A stretch of DNA of 64,000 nucleotides, taken from Tetrahymena elliotti 4EA. Lineage: Eukaryota > Ciliophora > Oligohymenophorea > Hymenostomatida > Tetrahymenidae. The stretch spans positions 892,574 through 956,573 of the forward strand of contig JH720303.1 of the NCBI GenBank assembly GCA_000231825.2. The letters run 5' to 3'. Below, piece after piece: positions 38,376-52,129 of the stretch. Both the position numbers and the translations under genes were made by a program. Each line of letters opens with the position of its first letter. The stretch's first letter is position 1. The notes below the pieces were generated by a model. It searched no databases. It was not told the origin of the DNA and saw nothing but the letters and a program-made list of their open reading frames with translations.

Positions 38376-41300
38376 TCATTCTATATTCTAATTTGAAATT
38401 AAACCTAAAACTTTTTGCATTTATTTCACCCAAAGATTAGTAATTACTTTCTTATCCCTTTTTATAAAAATAAAATTGCAAAATGATAAAAAATAAATAT
38501 TTACTTAAGACTTGCTGATCCTTGTTTTTTAATTAAGAAAGGGACAACTAAATTTCCACAATATTTAGCACAATATAGATTTATTAACTCTTCATCATTC
38601 GAAAGCAAAATAATGTTAGTTTCGTTATCGAATCTATTTTTTAAACAATTTTTCATTTTATGAAAACAATAATAAATAAAATTTACATTGAATACTATAA
38701 TCCATATTGAATGATCATATTGACTTCATCAAATTTTTCTATTTGATGCATTTTTACAGCTAGATATGTTAGTAAAGACTTTTTTTGTTTTGTAGAATAT
38801 CTTTTTTCAGCAAAAAGACCTTAAATAAATTATATCGATATACTTGTATTGACTAATTTATTATATTCTAAATCAATAATTGCTCTATCGATCAAAGATA
38901 AGCCTTACAATTTTGTAGCAAAAGCTAAAGCATTACGTTTGATAAACATTTAAGCAAACATGTAGTGCAAGTTAGGATCAAATACTTTACATAACTCTAA
39001 GCAGCTGTTGAATTCATTATGCTATAAAAACATACAAAACTTAAGGAATGGATGTGTTAAATTTATTATTCCAATTTCTCTCTTTTCATTAATTAAAATG
39101 AGCTTATAATCATAAATCATTAAAATCTATAGAATTCCTGGAGGTCTTTTTTATATCTCTGGATATATAGTATCTTAAAACTCTTATTCGAGTTAATTCT
39201 AATCAAGTTGAGATGAATTTGAGTAATCTTCTTATCCACTACATAATATATCCTCTAGATTTAGGATTTCATTTCTTGAAACAACTCTTTCTAACTTTGC
39301 CAAAGGAATATCTAAAACATCATCATGAAAATCATTTACAAGAACACCTTTATAAATTATAAATAAAGCTTAAATTCTCTCTTATAAATTAAATATCTTA
39401 CCTATAGAATCTTCTGTTACATAAAAAAATAAATCTTCTAAGAAGTATCCATGAATAATTTGCAAATTCAAGCTTTTAAAAAACTAATAAGTATCATTTT
39501 TTTGCTTAATTATAAGAAGAAAATCGAGATAAACTACAACACATATTTCATGATTTAAGTTCCAGTATACGCTGCGAGGTTCTATAATGGGTTTTCCTAC
39601 TTTGATATAAATAGCTGTTTATTTCTGATTTGTATTTTAAGCTCTCTCTATTTCAAAAAATTCACATTTATTTAATTTGAGCATTCTCATTTATTCTTTC
39701 ACTTTATTATCTTTTTTTCCTATTAACTCTTCCATGTCTTTATCCGTCATTAAATCTACAATTCCATAAAATTCTCCTGCAAAAAGTTTTGTTGGATTCA
39801 AAAATCTGTAATATGAAAAAACAACAAATTAAACATTTTTTAAAAATCTTCATTTTAAAATAAATTATATTTACGAATCCTTTCTATAAACTTCATCTAC
39901 TTTTGCTTTCGCATCTTCATTTATTTCGAACAAAACGAAGATGATCTTTTGGATATGATCAGAATAGGAGGTACTGTATGTTTAGATGGTCTTTTAGTTA
40001 AAAAGCCCTCCCGTAGAAATGTTAGTGACTTTCTCTGTAGCTTTGATAAATTGACCAGTTTTATTTATAGGCATCAAAGCAGCAAACTCATCACAATACT
40101 AATGCCATACTAGAGATGTACAGCATCCACTGTATAGACATTCCATTTAACTTAGGAAGTGTAAAGTTTCATCACCATCTAGCAATAAATTAATTTTGTT
40201 TTTATCAACGAAATGAGAGTTATTCACTTTTAAAATTTCAAAATATCCATTTTTCCTACAAAAGCAACTTATGTATTTACCACTAGTGCTAGATTTAACT
40301 TCACTATCCTCCCAATTGAAATGATTTTTAAACTAATATTGTCTACATGTTACTTAAGAATAGCTAATTTACTAAAATTATTATTTTATACTAAATTTTT
40401 TTAAAATACTAAAATGTAAATTTACTTTATTTTGCTAGGCCTGTAATTCAAATAATGTACAATTTATTGAATGACTACCCAAATGTAAATAAACAAAATT
40501 GAGAGTGGTTTGATTCAGTTAGGCTTTGTTCTCGTAATCTCTTAACTTAGCTATCATTGCACTATCCATTTTTTTAAGAGCTCCATCATCTAACAAAAAG
40601 TCCTTCATCTAATAATGAATTAAAGAAATTAAAATATTTATTTTTACAATTCTGTAAGAATTTACTTAAGAAACTGTATGATTTGTTGAGAAAAAATGAT
40701 TAAAGCAAATAGGAGGAAGTTTATTTTTATTAAAATTAATGATATAAAGACCCATATTTGTTCCTAAGAAGATTCTATTAGGTTTTAATGCATGAATTTG
40801 CATAGTGATTATTTTTAAATTTTTATCAAGTTCTTAGTTATTTTTTAAATCATAAAGTAAATTTGTCATAATTCTATCACTTTTACTATCTGATCCTCCT
40901 TACTATTTAGATATTTAGAACACTCCTAACTCCATTTTGTTTGAGTGAAAAATCAAAGTATTTCCTCCATAGCCTTCAATTTAATTAAAAAATTAAATTA
41001 CAATATTTAAATACTTCTTTATATTTATTTACTAGGATGATTAAAGAACATAGCTTCTTTTACTTAATCCTTTTCCTTTCCATTTTTGTATCTTTTTTAC
41101 TCCATACTTGTCATCATATTCCAGACTGCTACCTGATTATACAAATATTAACTTAATATTTTTCTTTAAAAGTAATTATGAATTTTACATATCCTTCTGT
41201 AACAGTTACCAAACTAAATGTGTTGGGATCATAAGTCATAGAAATAACATTTTCATCATCATTTGAAGTCTTTTTATAATATTTTATTTTATTATTAAAT

Positions 41301-42254
41301 AATATTTTACAAAACTAAGAGCTAATCAAATTAAATATTAAACAAATTATTTTGTATTTATTTATGTAAGTTTTTTATTGAGATTTATTTTTTTATTAGA
41401 AGTTCATAACTTTCATTTTAACCACCATGTAAATTCATTTTATATCTTTTGATTTAGATATTTTTTTATTTGTTGAAGTAAATTTTATTTTATTTGTTGA
41501 TTTTTTAGTTAAAATAGAAGCCCTTGAAATTTAATAATGTAAATTAAATAAATCAAACCTTGCCTTTTTTATTCATGAAGTAAAGTTTAAATGAAGGAGT
41601 ATCTGTATTAGAATCTACATTCCAACAAGATATATTTCCATCTAATGAACTAACAATCAAACGGGGACGACTACTTTAATCTTATTTATAAGGAATTATA
41701 AAATTCACTGCTTTTGAATGCACTTCTCTCATAGTTTTTGAAAATCCCCACTAATTTATATCAAAAATTTTAATAGATCCATCACCACACCCTATAGCTA
41801 TGTATTAATAATCTATTGCTTAAATAATTTTAACAGTTTTTTATTCTAATTCTTGAGGACTGATTGCCTTAAAGTTGTCAAGAATATAATCATAAAAGAA
41901 AATTTTAGACTCAGAATATATTATTAGCCAATGATTTGAGAATTTTTTAATAATTTCTTCATATTCTGGAGTGAGAAGAGAGTTAGATGGAAACATCCAT
42001 TATAAAGTTTCAGCATCTAAAAACTTCAAACCCTTTATTTCCATGCTCTTTGAATGGTCTATGATATCAACAGTGTAAGAGTGCATACTTTTTACACAAA
42101 TTTTTCTTTCATAATCCCATATCTAAACAACATTATTATTTGTAGAGTAAGCTATCCAAGGCTTAGTCATATGATAATCAATATATTTAATTTAGCACTA
42201 AATCTTAACTTCGAAAAGCCATTCAACATCTACCTTTTCCAGATATTATTCCAT
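38376..42254 (-). CDS. WD40/alpha-solenoid protein, probable TTRAY (TWD40) subunit of the TSET/TPLATE complex
   Basis: A 1,064-residue protein from nine exons in transcript order: 42254-41559, 41269-41189, 41132-41033, 40973-40666, 40608-40426, 40371-39875, 39805-38687, 38633-38505 and 38457-38376 (TGA). All phases join. The N-terminal half is a WD40 propeller: VQIWDYERK, IAIGCGDGSIKIFDINQWGF, RLIVSSLDGNISCWNVDSN and VTEGYVAVWNMMTSMEQ, then NRIFLGTNMGLYI. The second half has a further beta-rich part and a helical region (INLTHPFLKFCMFLQHNEF, LSLIDRAIIDL, ITNLWVKQMQKVLG). Order and wording match plant TWD40 proteins as I recall them, including the helical segment after the propellers; those are longer (about 1,350-1,600 residues). 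TTRAY proteins pair with TSET, an ancient adaptor-like complex acting in membrane traffic and endocytosis. COPI alpha/beta-prime subunits are the main alternative but fit less well. It lies 515 bp downstream of DIS3. Confidence 0.72.
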
Positions 42255-42769
42255 TTTAAAAATATCTAATTTGGATTAAAATGAATATAAATTTTAAATA
42301 ATTGAACAATTTTCTACTATTTATTAAGTCAAATATTTATTAATGATTAATTAATGATCTACTTTGATTTAATTTAAACAAGCAGTTGAAAGAAGATCTA
42401 TTTGACTCAAATATCAGAAAACTATAAATAAATAAGATAGAGTAAGATACATACATATATTCATTATATTCATTAAAAATAAATTAAAACTTCACTCCTC
42501 CATCCTAATTTATTTTCTCATCAAACAAAAATTAACAAATTATTTTTTATAAAATAATATTTCCTTTTTTCATTTATTCAAAAATTATTTTTTTTTACTA
42601 TTTCATTTATCTTGACATTATGTTCATAAAAAAGAATAAATAAAGTTTATTTCAGCTTATTTGGAAATAGATTTAATACAATTTTTTAGAATTTTTAATT
42701 TAAACTTTGACTCAAAGCTAATACACAAAATAAAACATTTTTTATTTAAAATAATAATATTTTTAGATA
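42255..42769. other. Intergenic between DIS3 3' end and the WD40 gene start
   Basis: About 515 bp, AT-rich, between two minus-strand genes. It must contain the DIS3 3' UTR and the promoter of the WD40/solenoid gene. No named motif seen. Confidence 0.5.
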
Positions 42770-45700
42770 TCAATTAGGACCTAAATATTCTAAAGTAATT
42801 TATTTATGGAAATTTTTCATGCCAACACTTACTCTAACCTTCAAATAGTCAAATAATTTATGTCTGTTTCCATTTACTATAAAATCCTAATTATTTTAAT
42901 GTAATAATTTTAAAGGATGAAATTTTGAAATTTAATTATTATTTTATTACAATGATTAAGGATTAGTTCTGTTTGAGTTCTAGTAATAATTTTTCATTAT
43001 CTCTTAAATCCTATTCGTTAAATTTAATTTAGCCTTCCAAACCATAACGAGGAACAACAACAGTAGCACCAGTTTTGCTAATGCTTGAAACCATGGCAAT
43101 TTCTTCAATTTGTCTGTCCTAATTTATTTTAAATTAAATATCTCATTTAAATAATAGAATTAATATAAAATTACTTTGAAAAATAAATATGTATTGTAAT
43201 CAGAGCTAGAACGTGATGCAAAACGAGCCATACGATTTCTCATGTTCATTTTATCACAAATCTTAGCCATTTTAAGCTTGTTAGACATGTATGCTGGAAT
43301 TGCTTCAATATCAATAGCTGCTGCAAGGAGTCTGTGAACTAAAACATCTGCATATCTACGAATGGGAGAGGTGAAGTGAGTATAAAGAGGGGCAGCTAAA
43401 CCATAATGGTAAAACTCAGGATAATCAGCATCAGCAGTACAGAAATATGTGGCTTCATTCATAGATCTGGTTGTCATGATACGAACCAATTTGTTAAAGA
43501 AGTTATCATTAGGTCTATTAACTTAATCCAAACTATCTGCCAAGTTCTATGGAAGTTAAAGTAAGTATTAAATACAATTTAATAATTTATAAAAACTCAA
43601 TAAAATTTACTTTATTTGAAGAATAATCGAGATTATATCCAATTTTTTATAAAATTTAAGAGAGTTCTTTTATTTATTTAGGTTTAGGTTAAGAATGCTA
43701 ACGTAAAATAGAAATAGAAGGGAAGTGAGATACAATCTTTTCAGCAACTGCTACATTACCTAGAAGCATAAATTCTTCAATAAGAGAGTTAGTTTCATAC
43801 ATTTGATAAAATTAAACATCAACAGGATTATGGGTTTCATCATCAAAAGTGAATTTAACTTAAGTTGAGGCCAAAGACAAAGCACCATTATCTATTCTTT
43901 TTTGTTTTAATTTCTTGGCAAGCATATTCAAATATCTTTAAATAATAGAAAAAATAATTAGCCACTAAAATAACTGATTTTATAAAATTGTTTTACCTAA
44001 TAGATTTAGTGAGTTCGGTGTTATCATTTACATCATCAATCATAGATTAAGCTTTACCATAATTAAGAGAAGCAACTGATCTGATAATTGATTTATGGTA
44101 ACGAGTTTCAATGATATTGGCATCTTTATCCATAACCCAAACAACTGAAAATGCAAGTCTGTCGCCATCGTCTTTCAATGAACAAAGTGTTTCTGTCAAA
44201 AGTTTTGGAAGCATATCTGTTCTTCTATCTACCAAGTAGACTGTTGTGCATCTAATAAAATAATTCAAATATTTAATAATCTTAAAAATTTTTTTTTTAA
44301 TTTTACCTATTTTATGCCTCTTTATCAATAGCAGTATCAGGACGAACAAAGTAGCCTACATCTGCAATATGAACTCCAACTTCGTAATTTCCATTTGGCA
44401 ATAAAATACAATGAAGAGCATCATCAATATCTTTACAGCCAGGAGGATCAATACTGCAAACATTAATTCCTCTTAAGTCTACTCTCTTTTTTATTTCTGA
44501 TTAAGGAATTTACCATTTATCATCTTGAGGTGGGAGACAGTCAAGAACTTACTTAGAAAAAGCTCTATACTCTACATTATGTTCAAGTAAAATAACATCT
44601 CCTTCTGCCTTAGTATCTCCAGAATCACCAATAAGCATTTTGAAATGCCCTAAAGGATATTTAGAAGATTTACTCCAATTATCGAAACCAATTTATATTT
44701 TTTTGCCTAATAAGTGAGATCCCTTTTTTTAGTATTTCTTAATAAAAATATATTTATTTGCTTAAATTATCTACATTGGTTGTTCTTAAATAGAAGTGAG
44801 GGAAACGCCCATCTGCAGGAATAAATTCTCTAAATTCTATTCCACTAGGTAAATTTGGTAAATTGATAGCTTCAGGTGTAACTTCACCACAGAAATATCT
44901 TTGGATTCTTTTAATAATACCGACTACTTTACCAGTAGGAGTTAAGTTTAATTTTTTAATTTTTTCAACTACATTTAAATATTTTTATTCTAATTATTTA
45001 TCAGATTTGTTAGTTTTAACAGCTTCATGAGCAGCCTTGAAATCTTCTTCTTCATCTTCGTTGTCTCCCATATAATTTAAGGATATCCATTCTTTATTTA
45101 ATTAAATAAAATTTAATTTTATCCAAAAAATAATTATATTACCGCTTTCTGGTAAAAGTTCAACACCAACTAAATCACCGTGTAATGCACGATTCAAATT
45201 AGGTTGTCCAATTATCTTAATTTCAAAATCATATTTTGGGATAAAAACAGTACCATCATTAATATCATTTCTATCAATCTTAACTTTTCCTTAAAAGAGA
45301 TCACCTAACTTAACTTTATTACTCAATTCATTCAAAGGAAGATGTTCTTAGAAAAGAGTTTGTTAGCCTTCAAATTCAATATCCATAGCTGACTCTGAGA
45401 TACCCAAATAATCCATCAAATTAGGATACTCACTTTATATAGATTTAACAAACTCAAAAATTGTAGTTGAATTTAATCCTTTTTCTAAAGCAATTTTATG
45501 AGATTAGTAGTCACTTGTAATAAATAAAATCTCAATGTCTCTCATACTACCCTAAAATAAAAAAAAGTCATAAAAAATAAAACATTCCATAATATTTATT
45601 AAATTAATTTACCTTTAAATGATTTTAATACCAAATAGCAGCTTCAAGAACTGCACGAACATCTCTTGTTTCTTACTTTTCATTTTATAAGATAGGAGTA

Positions 45701-46218
45701 TAGGTGTATTTGCTATATTCATTAGCATAAATATGTATATTTCTATAGATTTCACCTTCAATTAAATTTCTCAAACTTGTATATGTGTTTTGATTCCTAA
45801 TTTTCATTCATTTTAAGTTAATTTTGAATAGAATCAATTTAATTTACTTACTTTTTTTAAACATTTTGAACAGTAGTTTGCATTAAAACAACATTAACAA
45901 GTTTTGGGCAATTCAAAATAACATCTAGCTAGGTTAAAACTGTATATTCATCTATTATAAATATTGTTTTATCATCACCATCTATATGCAAAGTATTTCC
46001 TTTTCAATTAGAATTAAATATTAGTTTTAATCATATTTTATTTCAAAACTTATATTGTGTTTTCCAAATATAATTTTTAATATTCTACCAGATGTTTTGC
46101 ATAATTGGCAATTTACTAAACCACAAGAAATATCATCTCTTAAATACAATTCAGTGACTTTTTTGCCAATACCTCCTCTTCTGTACTTTTCAAAATGCAC
46201 GCTAATTGAAGTTTTCAT
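42770..46218 (-). CDS. DIS3: DIS3/RRP44, catalytic subunit of the RNA exosome
   Basis: A 951-residue nuclease from eleven exons in transcript order: 46218-46089, 45999-45852, 45796-45613, 45551-45143, 45091-44775, 44737-44307, 44251-43997, 43935-43611, 43546-43175, 43118-42951 and 42886-42770 (TGA). The N terminus has the CR3-type cysteines ([12 protein letters not shown]). The PIN endonuclease domain keeps its acidic residues ([33 protein letters not shown]). Cold-shock-like domains follow, then the RNB exonuclease with the catalytic [14 protein letters not shown] block, [40 protein letters not shown] and [10 protein letters not shown]. An S1-like end closes with [20 protein letters not shown]. 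Both active sites look intact, so it should have 3'-5' exo- and endonuclease activity on rRNA and other RNAs. The intron at 44738-44774 is only 37 nt. Head-to-head with RNF32. Confidence 0.96.
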
Positions 46219-46835
46219 TTGATACTGATAATTTAATGAAATGTTTTATTCTAATTTAAAATATATCCTCTAATAGATCCCTCTACTTAATTAAATAAAA
46301 GATATGCAAATTATTTGCTTGTATAAAAGTTTATCAAGGTGCTATTAATTCTAAATAGTTATATTGGTATGATAATATTTAGCTTTCAATTAATTTTCTT
46401 ATTGATCAATATTCTTCATTATTACTATTTTTGATTTCATAATTAATTTACTTTATTATTTTTTCTACATGACATCTAAATTAATAAAATATTTTTTTTT
46501 TCAATCATTCATTATTTTTTTGAAAATTTCAAAAAACTTTTATTTTTTTAAAAAAAATCTAATTTATTTTTAATAAGATTCAATTAGAATTTGTTAAAAA
46601 GAGTTTTTGATCTTAATATTATTTTAGTTAATAGCATCAAAGATTATCTATCATTCGTTTAAAATTTCAAAATTATTAATTATGTTGTTTCTTCATTTAA
46701 TTTCTGTTTTTAATATTTTAAAAGCTGAATCTTATTTTTTTTAGATAGATTTTGTAGGAATTTTTGAAGTTATTTTTAAGAGTTTTTAAGTTTTAAACTT
46801 AAGTAGAATAAATTAATAAACATCTAAATATAAAA
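46219..46835. promoter_or_regulatory. Divergent promoter region between DIS3 (-) and RNF32 (+)
   Basis: About 617 bp of AT-rich DNA between the two start codons; both promoters must lie here. Long A and T runs are present. No specific element could be recognised. Confidence 0.45.
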
Positions 46836-48717
<1,882 letters not shown>

Positions 48718-49546
48718 CTCAACCTAAAATAAAATCCAACAAACATAAAATCCAGCAATTATCCAAATAAAAATAAGAATAATTATAATCAAATATTTAT
48801 AAATTCTAATTAATATGTATGAAAAACTTACAACCCATTATTGTTAAAAACTTTGTACAGAATTAAATGCCTTATTATTAAACTTTTAAAAAAGAGTCGC
48901 TTTTCTAATTAGATAAAAATTATTAATTAGGATATTATAAATCTAAAGCGATTATCTCCCCAAGAAAAGGTAAAAATTATGTCATAATTTACCTATGAAA
49001 TAAAATAAAAAATTTATTGCCTTACATAAAAAATGAAGAGAAAAGGTAAAAATGATGAAATAAATATTGTTTTATCAAAAAATACATTCTTATTGATAAT
49101 AAATGCATTTATTTAAAAATAATTATTTTTAACTTAACATTTCGACTAAATTAATGAAAAACTGAATATTTATTTGTATATATCAATATTTTTAAATAAC
49201 TTACTTGAGTTATTTTTCTTCATAATCTAAAATTGATCAGCAATTCATTTTGGAAGCATATTTGTTGAATTACTTAATTTAGGTTTACTACAAGCAATTA
49301 CATCCTTTTACAGAATCAATCAGAATTAATGATTATTTGAAAGATTCATATAAAAGTAGAATAAAAAAGCATTGATTATAATCAATTACTTAATTAGTAA
49401 AAATTTAAAATTGCAATTGTATACAAAAAAAGTGAAATACATAGGTAGTTAGTGTTTTAAAATATAAAGACTAAACAATTTTATCTTCATACAGACCAGC
49501 AATAGTTATATATTTCAAATATCAAAACATTAAAGCTTAGAGAGTC
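48718..49546. other. Intergenic between RNF32 and the dehydrogenase-like gene
   Basis: About 830 bp, AT-rich, between two plus-strand genes. It should contain the RNF32 3' UTR and the promoter of the next gene. No coding potential seen. Confidence 0.5.
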
Positions 49547-50173
49547 ATGTTCCTTGAAAAAAATAGCATTGTAGTTATCACTGGAGGTTCTTCAGGAGTA
49601 GGAGAAGCTCTTGTAAAGCTATTCTTAGAAAGATAATGCTTTGTAATTATAGTAGACAAGAAAGAAGGAAATTCACCTCAATTATAATATCACTATGGAT
49701 CTAATAAATGCTAATTCTATTTGTGTGATGTTTAAGATGAGTTGTAAGTTTCAGAGTTATTCATCAAGATAATGTAGAGGCATGTACGCATAGATTTCCT
49801 TTTTAACGCTGCTGGTATAAATAAATTTAATGATGACCCCTCTCTTTAACCTTCTGCAAAAATGACAAGATATGCTTGTATCATGATGACAAACCAAAAA
49901 GGAGCTAAAAAAGACTAGCCATATTAAGGAGTAATTGTAGATTTAGCACAGGGTTCTAAATAAGGTATTGATGACGTTTCGACAAATGGTATGTGTCCAG
50001 TTTATTTCAGATAAGGAGTAAGAATAATTAATACTCCTTTTTGTGCTTTCACTGACTAAATTTCAAAATAATAAATCAATGATATAGTTTATAGTATCTT
50101 CAAGCTTTCAATCTCAGACTAGAAATTTACTGAATTTTTGTAGCTTTCACCTATTGGATCTCCTTCCTTATGA
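49547..50173 (+). CDS. Short-chain dehydrogenase-like protein without the YxxxK catalytic segment
   Basis: Single-exon frame of 208 residues, ATG 49547 to TGA 50171-50173. It begins with a Rossmann fold: VVITGGSSGVGEALVKLFLE is a proper TG-x3-G-x-G cofactor loop, CFVIIVDKK the next strand with an acidic end, FYLCDVQDE the DV block, and DFLFNAAGIN the NAAG motif of classical SDRs. After that, similarity fails: GVIVDLAQGSK sits where the catalytic Ser strand belongs, and MCPVYFRQGVRIINTPFCAF looks as though the Y-x-x-x-K helix has been deleted, joining VY directly to the GVR strand that precedes the usual PG. The fold could bind NAD(P) but catalysis is unlikely. No stop or frameshift was seen, so it is either a non-catalytic member or an early pseudogene. 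Substrate unknown. Closest recalled relatives are 15-hydroxyprostaglandin-dehydrogenase-type SDRs. Confidence 0.7.
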
Positions 50174-51347
50174 GCTTAAAATTATATTAAAAGGATATAA
50201 ACTATAATCATAATCATTACTAAAAACTAACTCTATTTATTACAAATTCTTATAAAATATCAACAAGAAAGTATTTTTAAATAATCAAATAAAATCTAAA
50301 ATGCTACTAAAATTATATCAAAAAATAATATTACTATTTGTACTTTTAATCTATAATATTTATTTAATGTATCTATTTATATAAATTTAAGATCTAATAT
50401 ACTACTTTATTTCTATTCACAAAATTTTTAATTTTCATGTGAATATATATCTTAAATTTATTCAAAAATGCTTTTATTTCTTTAGTTTTGCTTAATTTTT
50501 ACCATAGATTAATAAGTTTTTGAGATAGTTAGTGTAAAAATTCAAGATCAGGCTTTTTAGAAAGGTTTATTATTAAGAAATCTATTTTTAGAATTATTTA
50601 AAATTCCATAATTTTCAATTTATATCAAATTTATTTTATTACAAAAATTTTTACTTTGTTGACCAGAAATGATCAAATACAAATTTTTAATTAAATTAAG
50701 AAATACTATATTTTCCTGATCAATTTCAAAAAAAAAATCTTTAGTTATTAAAATTTAAATAATATTTTAATAAATTTAGAAATAAAACTGACTTCAATTT
50801 GTTTCTCATTTTTATAACTTATCAAAATATTTCTACTTATGTATATTAAATTAATTTTTAATATAGTAGATATTCTGTCTTTTAAAGTGAATTCTATTTA
50901 ATTAATCAAACTCTTTCAAATAATGCATCTTATCAAATAATAAATCATCATTTAGTTATTTAATTAACAATTATTAATTGTTTTATTACGATCTAAGATT
51001 TTTGGCATATTATCTTCAACTCTGTCATCATTAGGAGTAATGCCTAATATTTTATATTGCAATTCCTTGTTTCATTTAATGCTAAAATTTAATAGTGAAA
51101 AATAATTAATTTTGATATAATAATAATAATCAATTTATATAAAAATGATTTTTTTATTTTTTTAGCACGAGAATAAAATAATTATCAAATTAAATTTTTT
51201 TTAGAAAAGAAATATGTTCACTTCTTTTACTTATTTTGAATTTAAAAAAATTATAATATTTAATTTATCCTCCTAAAATAAAAATTAATAGTTATCTAAA
51301 ATTAATTACATAATCTCTTTTAATTTATATTCTAGTTTAAGAGGTAC
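50174..51347. other. Gene-poor AT-rich stretch
   Basis: About 1.2 kb with little coding signal. On the minus strand at about 50980-51075 a short open frame reads ELQYKILGITPNDDRVED, unusually protein-like for this stretch, but it has no start, no splice partners that I can see and no family I recognise. It may be a stray exon of a decayed gene. Confidence 0.4.
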
Positions 51348-51731
51348 GGAGCTAGTCTATGGGTTAATGAAGTGAGCAAAGAAGGATTTTCAGAATGAAT
51401 GGAAACTAATAAATTTATAGTTGATTTTGCAAAAGAAGCTAAGGATCAAGATGATTATTTTCCTATTTGTGGTACTTGCTTAGGTGTTAAAGAGCTTATA
51501 ATATGTTTGATAAATAATCTTTCAATTTTACAAGATTTTAATCACTAAAATGATTTATAAAATCTAACGTATGTAGTCCAAAATATTAATGACTTTGCTT
51601 AAGTAGCTAATTAACTGACTATACAACATTTAAAAAAGTTACTTATTACACTTACCATTATAGAAAAAGCTATTACCAAATACTTAAATAAAATATAACT
51701 AAAAAATCTCATAGAGGTTGATGCCATTTGA
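51348..51731 (+). pseudogene. Gamma-glutamyl hydrolase (peptidase C26) fragment
   Basis: A frame containing KDQDDYFPICGTCLGVKEL matches the nucleophile block of gamma-glutamyl hydrolase (DYFPxxGTCLGxxEL), including the active-site cysteine in GTCLG. Upstream, VNEVSKEGFSE is followed by TGA 51396-51398 and then ATG 51399; the frame then stays open to TGA 51729-51731 (110 residues from that ATG). The region before the block should hold the N-terminal fold and the glycine-rich PGG loop, which I could not find. The expected downstream catalytic WHPEK histidine block is also missing. The enzyme normally removes polyglutamate from folates in lysosome-like compartments. Here only about a third of it is recognisable, so a dead fragment is most likely. 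An exon of a split gene with undetected partners in this AT-rich region is the alternative. Confidence 0.6.
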
Positions 51732-52129
51732 AAAGATTTGACAATTAAGAATTCATATATTTACAACTAAAATCACATTTACCAAGTACTAGACCTTTAT
51801 TTTATGAATAGGTCTTTTTTATAAAAAATGTCAACTTTAATAATAATATTTACCAATTTTTCTGAGTATTAAATAAATAAATTCTATTTGTCTCATAATT
51901 ACAAAATGGTAATTGAATAAATCATAAATCACAACTTTTTTAAATATTAAAGAGTTTTGAAATCACATATTTTTTAGATAAAAACTAATATTTAAAATTG
52001 ACTGGGAAAAAATTAATCTAAACAATCTTTCAAAATAGTAATGATTTTGAAGTCAAAATTAGGCAATTTCAATATACCTATGAGCTATTAAAAATATGAT
52101 ATTTTATATTAAATTATTTGATATATAAA
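51732..52129. other. AT-rich, no gene recognised
   Basis: About 400 bp following the hydrolase fragment. Stops occur in all frames; nothing recognisable. Confidence 0.4.
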
